A stretch of DNA of 64,000 nt, from the NCBI RefSeq assembly GCF_001468395.1, contig NZ_LNSG01000005.1, positions 186,001-250,000 on the forward strand, written 5' to 3'. Numbering within the stretch: the stretch's first letter is position 1; each line of letters opens with the position of its first letter. The notes below the pieces were generated by a model, which worked only from the letters and a program-made list of their open reading frames with translations, was not told the origin of the DNA and searched no databases. This document shows, one piece after another, positions 9,860 to 21,406 of this stretch. The stretch is from Sphingopyxis sp. H073. GTDB taxonomy: Bacteria > Pseudomonadota > Alphaproteobacteria > Sphingomonadales > Sphingomonadaceae. Position numbers and translations under genes: made by a program.

Positions 9860-12007
9860 ATGGCGACAAGGCGGCTTCAAACGCCCATTGGCCTGCGCTT
9901 TGCGGCGCCGTTGCGCCGGCTTTTGGCCGACATCGAAGCGCGACTCGACAGCGAGCGGGAACGGACGGGGTTGTGGCTGCCCGTCGCGCTCGGCACGGGC
10001 ATCGCGGCATGGTTCGCCTTGCCTGCGGCGGCGCACTGGACCGGCTTGCTGTTCATGCTCGCGAGCGGCGGGCTGGCGGGGTTGCTCATCGGATGGTCGA
10101 GCCGGATCGGCCGCATGGTCATGGTGGGCTGCGGCATCATCGCGATCGGGGTGCTGCTGATATGGGCGCGCGCGACATCGGTCGGTGCGCCGGTGCTGGC
10201 GCAGCCCGCGACGACGGCTTTTTCGGCCGAGGTCGAGGCCGTCGAACCGCTGCCGGCGCGGGGCGAGACGCGACTGATCCTGCGCCCGCGCGGACGCGAC
10301 GACCTGCCGCCGCGAGTTCGCGTCACGCTGCGGGGCGAAGCGCGCGGCACGATCATGCCGGGCGAGCGGATCGGGCTGCGCGCGCGGTTGATGCCGCCGC
10401 CCGCGGCAAGCCTGCCCGGAAGCTATGATTTTGCGCAGCGGGCGTGGTTCGACCGGATCGGTGCGGTGGGAACGGTGTTGGGCGATGTTTCGCGCGCGCC
10501 GGGTGCGGGGCAGGGCAGGCAACCGCTGCGCGCCCGGCTGAGCGAGCATATCCACCGCCAGATCGAGGGTTCGCCGGGCGGGATCGCGGCGGCGCTGGTC
10601 ACCGGCGACCGGGGGGCGATCTCCGCCGAAGACGAGGAGGCGATGCGACGAAGCGGGCTGGCGCACCTGCTGTCGATCAGCGGGTTGCACGTCACCGCGG
10701 TGATCGGGTTTGCCATGCTGTTTGCGCGGCGGCTGTTCGCCCTGAGCCCGCGCCTGGCACTGGGCGGATATGTGCTGCCGGTCGCGGCGGCCGCCGGGGC
10801 GCTGGCGGGGGCGGGCTATACGTGGCTAGCGGGCGCCGAGGTGCCGACATTGCGATCGCTGATCGCGGCGCTGCTGGTGCTCGTGGCCTTGCTGATGGGG
10901 CGCGAGGCGCTGACCTTGCGGTTGGTCGCGGCGGGCGCCTTGATCGTCCTCGTCTGGCGGCCCGAGTCGCTCGTCGGGCCGAGCTTCCAGCTGAGCTTCG
11001 CGGCGGTGACGGCGATCGTCGTGCTGCACGAAAGCCCCGCGATGCAGCGCTTCATGGCGCGGCGCGACGAGGGACTGGTGCGACGCTGGGCGCGCGGGAT
11101 CGCCGGCCTGCTGGTCACCGGTCTGGTGGTCGAGGTCGCGCTGGCGCCGATCGCATTGTTCCATTTTCACAAGGCCGGACTTTATGGCGCGCTGGCAAAT
11201 GTCGTCGCGATTCCGCTGACGACCTTCGTTGTCATGCCGTTCGAGGCGCTCGCGTTGCTGTTCGACAGCCTGGGGCTCGGAGCACCCTTCTGGTGGGTTG
11301 CCGAGCAGGCCCTGCGAGTCCTGATTGCACTCGCGCATCATGTCGCCGACGCGCCGGGTGCAGTCGCTACGCTGCCGCGGTTTCCGGCATGGGCGTTTGC
11401 GCTGGCGATTGCTGGCGGCTTGTGGATTCTCGTCTGGCAGCGATCATGGCGCTGGTGGGGACTCGCTCCGCTCGTCGCGGGCATGGCGGTGCTCGTCCTG
11501 CAGCCGCGCCCCGATTTGCTGATCACTGCCGATGGTCGAAACATCGCCGCTGCCGTGCCCGGCGGCGGTTATGCGCTGCTGCGCGATCGCGCGGGCGATT
11601 TCGTCCGCGATACGATGAACGAGGCGGGCGGCAGCGACGCGCCGCTGGGCGCGCTGGCCATGCTCGACCATGTCGAGTGCAATGTCGATTTCTGCCGCTG
11701 GGTACAGGAAGGCCGCATCGTCCTCGCCTCACGCGGCCGCGACCGGATCGAGGGAAGCGTGATGGCGCCCGCCTGTGCCGCCGCCGATGTGGTGATCAGC
11801 GACCGCTGGCTACCACGCGAATGCGTCGGGCGCTGGCTGACGATCGACCGCGACAGTCTGGCGGAAAGCGGCGGGCTTGCCATCTACCTTGGCGAAAAGC
11901 CGAAAGCCGTCGCCGCGCTGACGGCGGGCGACGGCCATCCGTGGCGCAATGCGCCGCAGGTCAGTGGTAACGACGAAGCAGTCCCGAAAGCCGCCCTTGC
12001 ACAATGA
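9860..12007 (+). CDS. comEC: ComEC/Rec2 DNA-uptake channel protein
   Basis: 715 aa polytopic membrane protein. An N-terminal membrane/DUF4131-like part carries helices around residues 45-105. The competence domain follows, with the hallmark [21 protein letters not shown] near residue 270 and [17 protein letters not shown] near 370. The C-terminal part (about 540-690: [20 protein letters not shown]) corresponds to the metallo-beta-lactamase region, but no HxHxDH zinc motif is visible, so it looks degenerate. Expected role is transport of single-stranded DNA into the cytoplasm. The 3' end overlaps lexA tail-to-tail by 47 bases. Confidence 0.9.
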   Translation: MATRRLQTPIGLRFAAPLRRLLADIEARLDSERERTGLWLPVALGTGIAAWFALPAAAHWTGLLFMLASGGLAGLLIGWSSRIGRMVMVGCGIIAIGVLLIWARATSVGAPVLAQPATTAFSAEVEAVEPLPARGETRLILRPRGRDDLPPRVRVTLRGEARGTIMPGERIGLRARLMPPPAASLPGSYDFAQRAWFDRIGAVGTVLGDVSRAPGAGQGRQPLRARLSEHIHRQIEGSPGGIAAALVTGDRGAISAEDEEAMRRSGLAHLLSISGLHVTAVIGFAMLFARRLFALSPRLALGGYVLPVAAAAGALAGAGYTWLAGAEVPTLRSLIAALLVLVALLMGREALTLRLVAAGALIVLVWRPESLVGPSFQLSFAAVTAIVVLHESPAMQRFMARRDEGLVRRWARGIAGLLVTGLVVEVALAPIALFHFHKAGLYGALANVVAIPLTTFVVMPFEALALLFDSLGLGAPFWWVAEQALRVLIALAHHVADAPGAVATLPRFPAWAFALAIAGGLWILVWQRSWRWWGLAPLVAGMAVLVLQPRPDLLITADGRNIAAAVPGGGYALLRDRAGDFVRDTMNEAGGSDAPLGALAMLDHVECNVDFCRWVQEGRIVLASRGRDRIEGSVMAPACAAADVVISDRWLPRECVGRWLTIDRDSLAESGGLAIYLGEKPKAVAALTAGDGHPWRNAPQVSGNDEAVPKAALAQ

Positions 12008-12638
12008 CGCGCCCAGCTTCGTAGCGCTGGGGTTCGTACGAACTGTTTGCAGGATCGAGCCGGATCATCTTGCCTTCGCGGCGGAAGAATTTGAGCGTCG
12101 CATCCTGTCCGTCGACGAGCGCGACGACGATATCGCCCTCGCGAGCGGTGCTGACCTTCTGGATCAGCGCATAGTCGCCGTCGAAAATCCCCGCCTCGAC
12201 CATCGAATCGCCCGAAACCTCGAGCGCGTAATGTTCGCCGGCGCCGAGCAGCGCGGCGGGAACCGCTAGCTGGTTGTGATCCTCGAACGCCTCGATCGGG
12301 ACGCCAGCCGCGATCTTTCCGTGCAGCGGCACCTCGACGATATCGTTCGCGGCAATCGGTTTGAGCGAGGGGGCGGGCTTGCGGAGCGGAACGACATTAT
12401 CGTTGCGCACGGGCGTCTTGGCCGCCTCGGGCACCTTCAGCACCTCGAGCGCGCGGGCGCGGTTGGGCAGGCGGCGGAGAAAACCCCTTTCTTCCAAGGC
12501 GCTTATCAGGCGATGGATGCCCGATTTCGACTTCAGGCCCAGCGCTTCCTTCATTTCCTCGAACGACGGCGAAATGCCGCTCGCGTCAAGGCGCTGCTGG
12601 ATGAAGTGGAGCAGTTCGTGCTGCTTCGCGGTCAACAT
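11961..12638 (-). CDS. lexA: LexA SOS-response repressor
   Basis: 225 aa. The N-terminal winged helix ([19 protein letters not shown], with [20 protein letters not shown]) binds the SOS box. The self-cleavage Ala-Gly lies in [11 protein letters not shown]. The catalytic Ser is in [17 protein letters not shown], and the Lys follows in the [12 protein letters not shown] region. A GAAC-N7-GAAC box 38 bases upstream indicates autoregulation. It is third in line after moaC and moeA, with 65 bases between moeA's stop and its start, so it probably has its own promoter. Confidence 0.97.
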   Translation of the reverse strand: MLTAKQHELLHFIQQRLDASGISPSFEEMKEALGLKSKSGIHRLISALEERGFLRRLPNRARALEVLKVPEAAKTPVRNDNVVPLRKPAPSLKPIAANDIVEVPLHGKIAAGVPIEAFEDHNQLAVPAALLGAGEHYALEVSGDSMVEAGIFDGDYALIQKVSTAREGDIVVALVDGQDATLKFFRREGKMIRLDPANSSYEPQRYEAGRVIVQGRLSGLLRRYH

Positions 12639-12675
12639 CGCTTGTTCTCCATGATGTCAGTTCCGGACATAGGGA

Positions 12676-12690
12676 GAACGATAGTGGAAC
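12676..12690. promoter_or_regulatory. SOS (LexA) box upstream of lexA
   Basis: GAAC (12676-12679), seven bases, GAAC (12687-12690): an exact match to the alphaproteobacterial LexA operator GAAC-N7-GAAC. A third GAAC at 12697-12700 follows at slightly shorter spacing. Sits between the moeA stop and the lexA start. Confidence 0.85.
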
Positions 12691-12703
12691 AAACCGGAAC
12701 TTG

Positions 12704-13894
12704 TCAAGCGATAGCGATATAGTCCGCTTGTTCACCCACCAAGCGCGCCGGCGCAGCGATGTCGCGGATCACCAGCGCGTTCGCTTCGGCGAGCGGCGCG
12801 GTGCGGCCGCTATCCTGACCGTCGAAGACCGAGAGCAAGCCGCCCTCCAGCCGTGCGCGGAGATAGTCGCGCCGCTTGCCGCCGGGGCCGAGCGCGGCGG
12901 CGAGCGGGGCCTGCCGAACCTCGGGTAACGGCGCGTGCGCGCCGGCGAGGTGGCGAACGAGCGGGAGGAGGAACAGCGTCGCGGTGACAAAGGCGGACGA
13001 GGGATTCCCAGGCAGGCCGAGCAATATGGCGTCGCCGATGCGGCCGGCGATCAGGGGCTTGCCCGGGCGCATCGCAATCTTCCAGAAATCGAGAGAGCCG
13101 CCAGCGTCCTCAAGCGCGCCGCGGACATGATCATGATCGCCGACGGAGGCGCCGCCGACGGTCACGATGACGTCGTGACGTCGCGCCAGATCCCTGAGAA
13201 CACGCGATATCATCAGCCGGTCATCGCGAATGTGCAACGGCAGCGAGACGTCGGCGGGCTCGGTCCCGAGCATCGCCGCGAGCATTGTGCCGTTGCTGTC
13301 GGGGATCTGGCCGGGCGCGAGCGCGTGGCCCGGCTGGACGAGCTCGTCGCCGGTGGTGATGATCGCGACGCGCGGGCGGGTGCCTACCGGCAACTGCGCG
13401 GCGCCGCTCATGATCGCGGCGGCAATGACGCCGGGCGTGACGCGGGTTCCGGCGGCGAGAAGGCGCGCGCCCGCCGGAAAGTCGCTCGCGCGCGACCGGA
13501 CGTGCTGGCCGGGCCGGATCTCGTCAGCGGTGGCGAGGCGCAAATGCGTACCCTCGGCAATGGCATACTCTTGGATCACGATCGTGTCGGCGCCCTCGGG
13601 AAGCATCGCGCCGGTGAAGATGCGCATCGCCTCGCCGGGACCGACACGCTGGGACGGCACTCTTCCCGCAGCGATTTCGCCGGTCACCGCCCACGGGCCG
13701 GGCAGGTCGGCGGCGCGGATGGCGTAGCCATCCATCGCCGACAGGTCGCCTGAAGGCTGGTCGCGTTGGGCGAGGATGTCCTGCGAGAGATATCGTCTAA
13801 GCGACTGGGAAAAGATGACATTCTCGCTAGAGAGCGGCCCTCGCAGGGCCAGCAGCCGGGCCTGCGCCTCCTCGACCGGGAGCAGGCCGCTCAT
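12704..13894 (-). CDS. moeA: Molybdopterin molybdenumtransferase MoeA
   Basis: 396 aa from ATG 13894 ([15 protein letters not shown]), which overlaps the moaC stop as ATGA; a longer in-frame reading into moaC is not a real start. Hallmarks are [16 protein letters not shown] near residue 50, the MPT-binding core [14 protein letters not shown], and [14 protein letters not shown]. It inserts molybdate into adenylylated molybdopterin to give the active cofactor. Translationally coupled with moaC. Confidence 0.95.
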   Translation of the reverse strand: MSGLLPVEEAQARLLALRGPLSSENVIFSQSLRRYLSQDILAQRDQPSGDLSAMDGYAIRAADLPGPWAVTGEIAAGRVPSQRVGPGEAMRIFTGAMLPEGADTIVIQEYAIAEGTHLRLATADEIRPGQHVRSRASDFPAGARLLAAGTRVTPGVIAAAIMSGAAQLPVGTRPRVAIITTGDELVQPGHALAPGQIPDSNGTMLAAMLGTEPADVSLPLHIRDDRLMISRVLRDLARRHDVIVTVGGASVGDHDHVRGALEDAGGSLDFWKIAMRPGKPLIAGRIGDAILLGLPGNPSSAFVTATLFLLPLVRHLAGAHAPLPEVRQAPLAAALGPGGKRRDYLRARLEGGLLSVFDGQDSGRTAPLAEANALVIRDIAAPARLVGEQADYIAIA

Positions 13895-14364
13895 TCGGCG
13901 CGCCAGTCGCCCGAGCGACCGCCGCTCTTTTCGAGCAGGCGGATATCGCCGAGGATCATCGCGCGGTCGAGCGCCTTCGCCATGTCGTAGAGTGTCAGGA
14001 GCGCGACCGATGCAGCCGTGAGCGCCTCCATTTCGACGCCGGTCGGGCCGGTCGTCGCGGCGGTGGCGCGCACGGCGATGCCGGTGCTTTCCCATGCGAA
14101 CTCGACCGACACTTGGGTGAGCGCGAGCGGGTGGCAGAGCGGGATCAGGTCGGCCGTGCGCTTCGCGGCCATGATGCCGGCGATGCGGGCGGTCGAGAGG
14201 ACGTCGCCCTTGGGCGCGTTGCCGCTGCGGATCGCGTCGAGCGCATCGGCTGACATCGTGATCCGGCCGCCCGCGACGGCGCGGCGCCCCGTGGCGGGCT
14301 TGGTCCCGACATCGACCATATGCGCGGTGCCGGTGTCGTCGAGATGAGTCGGTTTGGGTTTCAT
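13891..14364 (-). CDS. moaC: Cyclic pyranopterin monophosphate synthase MoaC
   Basis: 157 aa from ATG 14364 ([20 protein letters not shown]). A longer frame to 14433 adds residues without family similarity. Conserved segments are [28 protein letters not shown] and YDMAKALDR. Performs the second half of the first step of molybdenum-cofactor synthesis after MoaA. MoaA, MoaB, MoaD and MoaE are not in the window. Confidence 0.95.
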   Translation of the reverse strand: MKPKPTHLDDTGTAHMVDVGTKPATGRRAVAGGRITMSADALDAIRSGNAPKGDVLSTARIAGIMAAKRTADLIPLCHPLALTQVSVEFAWESTGIAVRATAATTGPTGVEMEALTAASVALLTLYDMAKALDRAMILGDIRLLEKSGGRSGDWRAE

Positions 14365-14471
14365 CGTCGGGAGCGAAGCAAGGCAGGGCTGGAAAGGCAA
14401 GGGGAATGGCAGGAATCGACCGATTGCAGACATCGAGCGATCCGGTAATTACGGGCAGCGGAAGGTAATTA

Positions 14472-14831
14472 ATGTTGCAGAAGGACGATGCTGAGCATTC
14501 GGTGCCCCAGCCGCTTCGCTCGACGTTTCGGCAGATTGCAGAGGCGTTTGTGGTGGGGGACTACCAACTTCGGGAGCATCCGATCGATGGTGTAAAGCCA
14601 ATCGGGGCCGATACTGCTAGATGGATAGCGGAGAGCATTTCGGCCTACGGCGACGAGCTTTCCACCTTAAATGAGCAAACGTGGGAGAGGTCCGTCTATC
14701 GTTGGATGGACGGCCATTGGCTAGCGCTTGTAGACCTCACCACGCGTGCCGAACCGGTGAGCGACCTCGCACTTCATCTGAAGCTCTACGAATGTGGCGA
14801 TGTGGAGGTTTACGGCGTATTCGTCCCTTAG
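14472..14831 (+). CDS. Hypothetical protein, resembles DUF7668
   Basis: 119 aa, soluble, acidic. The layout FRQIAEAFVVGDYQL, IGADTARWIAESISAYGDEL, TWERSVYRWMDGHWLALVDL and a final EVYGVFVP recalls small uncharacterised DUF7668 proteins. I offer this from memory as a tentative match. G+C is lower than the neighbours (about 57% in one sampled line). It lies between moaC (divergent) and the SRP RNA. An immunity or accessory role is possible but nothing in the sequence proves it. Confidence 0.6.
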   Translation: MLQKDDAEHSVPQPLRSTFRQIAEAFVVGDYQLREHPIDGVKPIGADTARWIAESISAYGDELSTLNEQTWERSVYRWMDGHWLALVDLTTRAEPVSDLALHLKLYECGDVEVYGVFVP

Positions 14832-14933
14832 CTGGCATTTGCTGAGGAGCATCCGCTTCCCACCCCAAAACAGACGAAACGCCGGTCGACCCGGCCGATC
14901 TTGCATTTCATCACCATCCCCGCCATATGCGCC

Positions 14934-15027
14934 GCGGGAGTCGGGCGGACGCAGTCTTCGCCAACCCGGTCAGGTCCGGAAGGAAGCAGCCGCAACGAAT
15001 TCGCTGCGGGTCGTTCCGGCTCCCACC
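14934..15027 (+). ncRNA. ffs: Signal recognition particle RNA (4.5S, bacterial small type)
   Basis: The universal Ffh-binding hairpin is present at 14968-14991, with the core GTCCGGAAGGAAGCAG containing the GGAA tetraloop and the asymmetric internal loop. Outer arms GGGAGTCGG (14936-14944) and CCGGCTCCC (15016-15024) pair, allowing one G-T, and close a roughly 90-nt hairpin as expected. With Ffh it targets membrane proteins to the translocon. Ends are set by the pairing and are accurate to a few bases. SRP RNA next to dnaX is a known gene neighbourhood; here one extra gene intervenes. Confidence 0.93.
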
Positions 15028-15073
15028 CATTTCCCCCTTCGACAAGACCGCGCCCGGCCCCTAAGACGGGGCC

Positions 15074-15625
15074 ATGAGCGATTCCGCTATCTTCTTTAAG
15101 TCGTGGATGACGGATTATTCCGACGACGATCTTCAGGTGTTGCGGGTCGCATATCTGACAGGGGAGTTGCACGCGACGACGCGTCTCGACGATGGCCGCT
15201 ACGCTCACTACGCCCTCCAAGGCGAAGCTACCTCCGAATTCAAGCTGGCGATCAAATTGTTCAGCTACACGAAGAGCCGGGTTTTCGAGGTGCTCTTTTA
15301 CGATGTGACGGCGTATCGGGTCCTCGATGAGCATGGACTATGCGATTTATGGCCGCTCGATAGACCAAATCGTGCCATGTTCAAAGTTGGAGGGCATGGT
15401 TGGACGAAGGAATCCCCTATCAGCTTTGCATTCGGAGGGGATGAATCTTGGATGATTGCTACCGATTGGGATTGCGTAGAAATTATATCGACGAGTCAGC
15501 CGATTGTTCGCGATCTGGCTCCGGTCGAGCGCGAGATCGTAGACGAACCATTGGAAGCCAAAGATCCAGGGCAGGCGGTTGCGGCATTTTTTGAGAGAGC
15601 GACGCTGACCAAGAGGTTGAGCTGA
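15074..15625 (+). CDS. Hypothetical protein of atypical composition
   Basis: 183 aa, cytoplasmic, no signal or membrane segment. Begins MSDSAIFFKSWMTDYSDDDL; contains YLTGELHATTRLDDGRYAHY and an aromatic C-terminal half (FGGDESWMIATDWDCVEII). No family recognised. G+C is about 48% in a sampled line against about 67% for dnaX, suggesting acquisition. It sits in the short interval between the SRP RNA and dnaX, four bases before dnaX's GTG, so it may now be co-transcribed with it. Confidence 0.65.
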   Translation: MSDSAIFFKSWMTDYSDDDLQVLRVAYLTGELHATTRLDDGRYAHYALQGEATSEFKLAIKLFSYTKSRVFEVLFYDVTAYRVLDEHGLCDLWPLDRPNRAMFKVGGHGWTKESPISFAFGGDESWMIATDWDCVEIISTSQPIVRDLAPVEREIVDEPLEAKDPGQAVAAFFERATLTKRLS

Positions 15626-15629
15626 CAAA

Positions 15630-17339
15630 GTGACCGATTCTGAAGACATTTTCGCTGCAGCCGGCGTCGACGCTCCCGAGACGCCTCCGCCCGCTTCTTC
15701 GGGCCCGTACCGCGTCCTCGCGCGCAAATATCGCCCGCAAACCTTCGCCGAGCTGATCGGGCAGGATGCGATGGTGAAGACGCTCGCCAACGCGATCGCG
15801 CGCGACCGGCTGGCGCATGCCTTTCTGATGACGGGCGTGCGCGGGGTCGGCAAGACCTCGACCGCGCGCCTGATCGCCAAGGCATTGAACTGCATCGGCC
15901 CCGACGGGCAGGGCGGGCCGACGATCGATCCGTGCGGAGTGTGCGAACCGTGCCGCGCGATTACCGAAGGCCGCCATATCGACGTGATCGAGATGGACGC
16001 CGCGTCGAACACCGGCGTCGACGACGTGCGCGAGATCATCGAGGCGGTGCGCTATGCCGCGGTGTCTGCGCGCTACAAGATCTATATCATCGACGAAGTG
16101 CATATGTTGTCGCGTAACGCGTTCAACGCATTGCTAAAAACGCTCGAAGAGCCGCCGCCGCACGTCAAGTTCCTGTTCGCGACGACCGAAGTGAACAAGG
16201 TGCCCGTGACGGTGCTGTCGCGCTGCCAGCGCTTCGACCTGCGCCGCATCACCCCCGATATGCTGTTCGCGCATTTCAGCTCGATCCTGCAGAAGGAAGG
16301 CGTCGAGGCCGAGGCGCCGGCGATCTGGCTGATCGCCAACGCGGCCGAAGGCTCGGTGCGTGACGGCCTGTCGATCCTCGACCAGGCGATCGCGTACGCC
16401 GATCTGGACGGCGGCGGCCGGATCGGCGCCGATCAGGTACGGACGATGCTCGGCCTGTCGGATCGCACCGCGATCACGCAGTTGATGGCGACGATCCTCG
16501 AAGGCGACAGCGGCGGGGCGATCGATCTTGCCCGCGCGCAATATGCGCTGGGGATCGAGCCCGTCGCGATGGTGCGCGGGTTGATGGACCTGACGCACGC
16601 GATCACGCTCGCCAAGGTGTCGCGCCACGACGACCCGGCGCTCGCGGCGAGTGACCGCGAACGGATCGGCGACTGGGCGCAGAAGCTCGGTTTCGCGCCG
16701 CTCAACCGCCTCTGGCAGCTCCTGCTCAAGGGGCATGACGAGGTGCTGCGCGCGAACAATCCGCTCGAACATCTCGAAATGCTGCTGCTGCGCGTGATCT
16801 ATGCGGCGTCGATGCCCGATCCGGGTGAACTCGCGAAACTGCTCGAATCGGGCGGAGTGCCGGCAATGCCGCTCGGGGCGCCGCCCGCGCCGACCGGGCG
16901 CGAGAGCGCGGCGGTCGAGCCCGTCGCCGAAGCGTCTGCACCCGAAAGCGCCGAAACACCGGTCTCGGCACTCACCATCGCGCAAATCCATCAACTTCTG
17001 GAAAGCACTGGAAATCATCAACTTGCACGGCAAGTTTATGATGATCTCAAACTTCTGGAGCTCGAGCCTGGTCGGCTCGTCTATGCGCCGACAGCCGCGC
17101 TCGACGGCGATTTCGCGCGCCGTCTGGGCGAAACGCTGCTCGCCCAGACCGGCAGCCGCTGGCAGGTTCGGGTGGGTGAGGGCGAGGGGCGACCGAGCCT
17201 CGGCCAGATGCGCGCGGCGAAGCTCGCCGACAATGACTCCCGGATTCGCGAACTGCCCGTCGTAAAGGCCGCCTTGGCAGCTTTTCCCGACGCGCGGCTT
17301 GTCGAAGACGACCATAATCACCAAAGGTTCAACCCATGA
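15630..17339 (+). CDS. dnaX: DNA polymerase III subunit tau (gamma/tau)
   Basis: 569 aa from GTG 15630. Clamp-loader AAA+ ATPase with Walker A GVRGVGKTST (about residues 70-79). Four zinc-binding cysteines lie in the NCIGP...DPCGVCEPC region, Walker B/DExH-like in IIDEVHMLS, and the SRC sensor in VLSRCQRFDLRR. The C-terminal tau region (about 440-569) should contact the polymerase alpha subunit and DnaB. No obvious A-rich programmed frameshift site was seen, so a separate gamma product is not predicted. Ends ATGA-overlapped with ybaB. Confidence 0.95.
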   Translation: MTDSEDIFAAAGVDAPETPPPASSGPYRVLARKYRPQTFAELIGQDAMVKTLANAIARDRLAHAFLMTGVRGVGKTSTARLIAKALNCIGPDGQGGPTIDPCGVCEPCRAITEGRHIDVIEMDAASNTGVDDVREIIEAVRYAAVSARYKIYIIDEVHMLSRNAFNALLKTLEEPPPHVKFLFATTEVNKVPVTVLSRCQRFDLRRITPDMLFAHFSSILQKEGVEAEAPAIWLIANAAEGSVRDGLSILDQAIAYADLDGGGRIGADQVRTMLGLSDRTAITQLMATILEGDSGGAIDLARAQYALGIEPVAMVRGLMDLTHAITLAKVSRHDDPALAASDRERIGDWAQKLGFAPLNRLWQLLLKGHDEVLRANNPLEHLEMLLLRVIYAASMPDPGELAKLLESGGVPAMPLGAPPAPTGRESAAVEPVAEASAPESAETPVSALTIAQIHQLLESTGNHQLARQVYDDLKLLELEPGRLVYAPTAALDGDFARRLGETLLAQTGSRWQVRVGEGEGRPSLGQMRAAKLADNDSRIRELPVVKAALAAFPDARLVEDDHNHQRFNP

Positions 17340-17671
17340 AATCGATCGAAGAAATGATGAAGGCGGCGCAGGAAGCCGCCGCGACCGTGCAGGCGCAGAT
17401 GCAGGAGGCGCAGGCGAAGCTCGACACCGTCGAGGTCGAGGGCGTCTCGGGCGGCGGCCTCGTCAGGATCACGGCGACCGCCAAGGGCCGGATCAAGGCG
17501 ATTAGCATCGACGACAGCCTGATGGTCCCGGCCGACAAGCAGATGCTCGAGGATCTGCTCGCCGCAGCTTTCAACGACGCGCGCGAAAAGGCCGATGCTG
17601 CAAGCAACGAGGAAATGGGCAGGATGACGAGCGGCCTGCCGCTCCCGCCGGGGTTCAAGCTGCCGTTCTGA
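17336..17671 (+). CDS. YbaB/EbfC-family nucleoid-associated protein
   Basis: 111 aa. Long N-terminal amphipathic helix (MMKAAQEAAATVQAQMQEAQ) followed by the family strand pattern VEGVSGGGLVRITATAKGRI and a C-terminal helix ending GLPLPPGFKLPF. Dimeric DNA-binding protein. Overlaps the dnaX stop by four bases (ATGA), the classical dnaX-ybaB arrangement; recR does not follow here. Confidence 0.93.
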   Translation: MKSIEEMMKAAQEAAATVQAQMQEAQAKLDTVEVEGVSGGGLVRITATAKGRIKAISIDDSLMVPADKQMLEDLLAAAFNDAREKADAASNEEMGRMTSGLPLPPGFKLPF

Positions 17672-17804
17672 CGGTCTTGTCCCCAGCTTCCGCCGTCCGT
17701 TCAGGCTTGCGTCATTGAATGCGCGGCAAGTTACGCCATATTAGCGATGAACCGCCTATAAGAAGGATGGCGCGCCGGGTCGCGGCGCGCGTCCAGGAGC
17801 CCTG

Positions 17805-20201
<2,397 letters not shown>

Positions 20202-20207
20202 CCCCGA

Positions 20208-20236
20208 AGGGCCGGCTCGCGCCACCGGCCCTTTTT
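20208..20236 (+). terminator. Rho-independent terminator after lon
   Basis: Stem AGGGCCGG (20208-20215), nine-base loop, CCGGCCC (20225-20231), then TTTTT. It starts seven bases past the lon stop. Confidence 0.85.
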
Positions 20237-20292
20237 GGACCCAAATTCGTCGCATAATCGGCCTTTTGGGGCGTTTTTCGGCCTTTTTTGCT

Positions 20293-20321
20293 TTGACAAG
20301 GCGGGGGGAAACATCGTTAGT
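20293..20321 (+). promoter_or_regulatory. Possible hupB promoter
   Basis: A perfect TTGACA -35 hexamer at 20293-20298 is followed after 17 bases by a weak -10 (GTTAGT). It lies in the A+T-richer 147-base gap between the lon terminator and hupB. The -10 is poor, so this is tentative. Confidence 0.4.
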
Positions 20322-20383
20322 GGCGCGCCATGGCTTCGGGCCATGAATCGATTATCCAACCATAATGCAGGGGTTCCTTAGGC

Positions 20384-20656
20384 ATGAACAAACAAGACCT
20401 GATCGCCGCCGTCGCTGACTCGAGCGGCCTGACCAAGGGCGACGCGAGCAAGGCTGTCGAAGCCGTGTTCGATTCGATCACCGGCGCGCTCAAGAAGGGC
20501 GGCGAAGTTCGTCTCGTCGGCTTTGGCACGTTCGCGGTCAGCAAGCGCAAGGCCTCGACCGGTCGCAACCCGCGCACCGGCGAAACGATGACCATCGCGG
20601 CGTCGAACCAGCCGAAGTTCAAGGCCGGCAAGGCCCTCAAGGACGCCGTCAACTAA
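20384..20656 (+). CDS. hupB: HU-family DNA-binding protein
   Basis: 90 aa. Begins MNKQDLIAAVADSSGLTKGD; the conserved HU/IHF arm GFGTFAVSKRKASTGRNPRT is at residues 46-65. Histone-like nucleoid protein that bends DNA. Single HU-sized gene located behind lon, and more HU than IHF by the N-terminus. Confidence 0.95.
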   Translation: MNKQDLIAAVADSSGLTKGDASKAVEAVFDSITGALKKGGEVRLVGFGTFAVSKRKASTGRNPRTGETMTIAASNQPKFKAGKALKDAVN

Positions 20657-20685
20657 GTTGGTCGGACCCTTTTGGTGAAAACATC

Positions 20686-20713
20686 TCGGGCCGTGGCGCA
20701 AGCTGCGGCCCGA
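20686..20713 (+). terminator. Hairpin downstream of hupB
   Basis: TCGGGCCG (20686-20693) pairs with CGGCCCGA (20706-20713) around a 12-base loop that can form a small inner GC-GCAA-GC stem. It is followed by TTTG only, so termination would be weak or factor-assisted. Confidence 0.55.
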
Positions 20714-20820
20714 TTTGCATCGGCGGGTGAATTTTCGGCAAATGGACATTGCATTACCGGCGCGAGCGGCTATGGCCGTCCGGCTTTCGGACGCGCCGGA
20801 CAATCGGCCGGCCTCGGAAT

Positions 20821-20895
20821 GGGCGCGTAGCTCAGCGGTAGAGCACACCCTTCACACGGGTGGGGTCACAGGTTCAATCCCTGTCGCGCCCACCA
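20821..20895 (+). tRNA. tRNA-Val (anticodon CAC)
   Basis: 75 nt including encoded CCA. Acceptor GGGCGCG pairs with CGCGCCC; D-stem GCTC/GAGC; anticodon stem CACCC/GGGTG with loop TTCACAC giving anticodon CAC; T-arm ACAGG-TTCAATC-CCTGT. Discriminator A. Reads GUG valine codons. No integrase or direct-repeat attachment site was seen beside it. Confidence 0.95.
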
Positions 20896-20986
20896 TTCCC
20901 CGAAGCGCATCGATGCGAGGCGGCAAAGGCCGAATATCGCCTGTCGGCCCCATTCATCGCCTATTCAATGCATTCGCACTAGGACC

Positions 20987-21301
20987 ATGGGCATGTTCCG
21001 CATTCTGACCATAACCCTTGCATCCGCTTCGCTGCTCGCCGCGGGCACGCCCGCGTTCGCCCGCGGCGATCGTGACCAGGACAATCTGCGCGAAGCCGCG
21101 GCGCAGGGGCAGGTGATCCCGCTCAACCGGCTGATCGCCGACGTCAAATCGCGCCCGCCCTACAGCGGCATGACCTATCTCGGCGGGCCGCAGTTCGATG
21201 CCGGCCGGATGCTCTATGCGTTGAAATTCATGGACGGCGCGCAGGTCGTCGTCGTCTATGTCGATGCGCGGACCGGCCGGATCGTCGGCCGCAAACCCTG
21301 A
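20987..21301 (+). CDS. PepSY-domain periplasmic protein
   Basis: 104 aa; ATG 20987 or two codons on at 20993. Signal peptide ends near GTPAFA (residue 24). The remainder is one PepSY-like unit: LREAAAQGQVIPLNRLI followed by LYALKFMDGAQVVVVYVDAR and TGRIVGRKP. Such small PepSY proteins often precede PhoPQ-like two-component genes in proteobacteria and may modulate the sensor. Here the response regulator starts 105 bases downstream on the same strand. Confidence 0.78.
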   Translation: MGMFRILTITLASASLLAAGTPAFARGDRDQDNLREAAAQGQVIPLNRLIADVKSRPPYSGMTYLGGPQFDAGRMLYALKFMDGAQVVVVYVDARTGRIVGRKP

Positions 21302-21406
21302 CATTTTTCGAGCGCAACGACATTTTGCGATGATCGTTGGGACTTGGTACAGAGTTGCACCATCGCGGCGCGGGACGCACCGGCCGCGCAAAGGAAAGGC
21401 GCCTGA

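Noticed and set aside
10444-11970. 508-codon frame inside comEC
   Set aside because: Out-of-frame shadow; the ComEC frame has the hallmark [11 protein letters not shown] and membrane helices.
16985-17060. A+T-richer patch in dnaX as a possible programmed frameshift or insertion
   Set aside because: No slippery A-run or stem in position, and the protein stays in register with the normal tau C-terminal region (QLLESTGNHQLARQVYDDLK).
20821-20895. tRNA-Val as an integration site of a genomic island
   Set aside because: No integrase, no repeated tRNA 3' end, and host-like composition on both sides.
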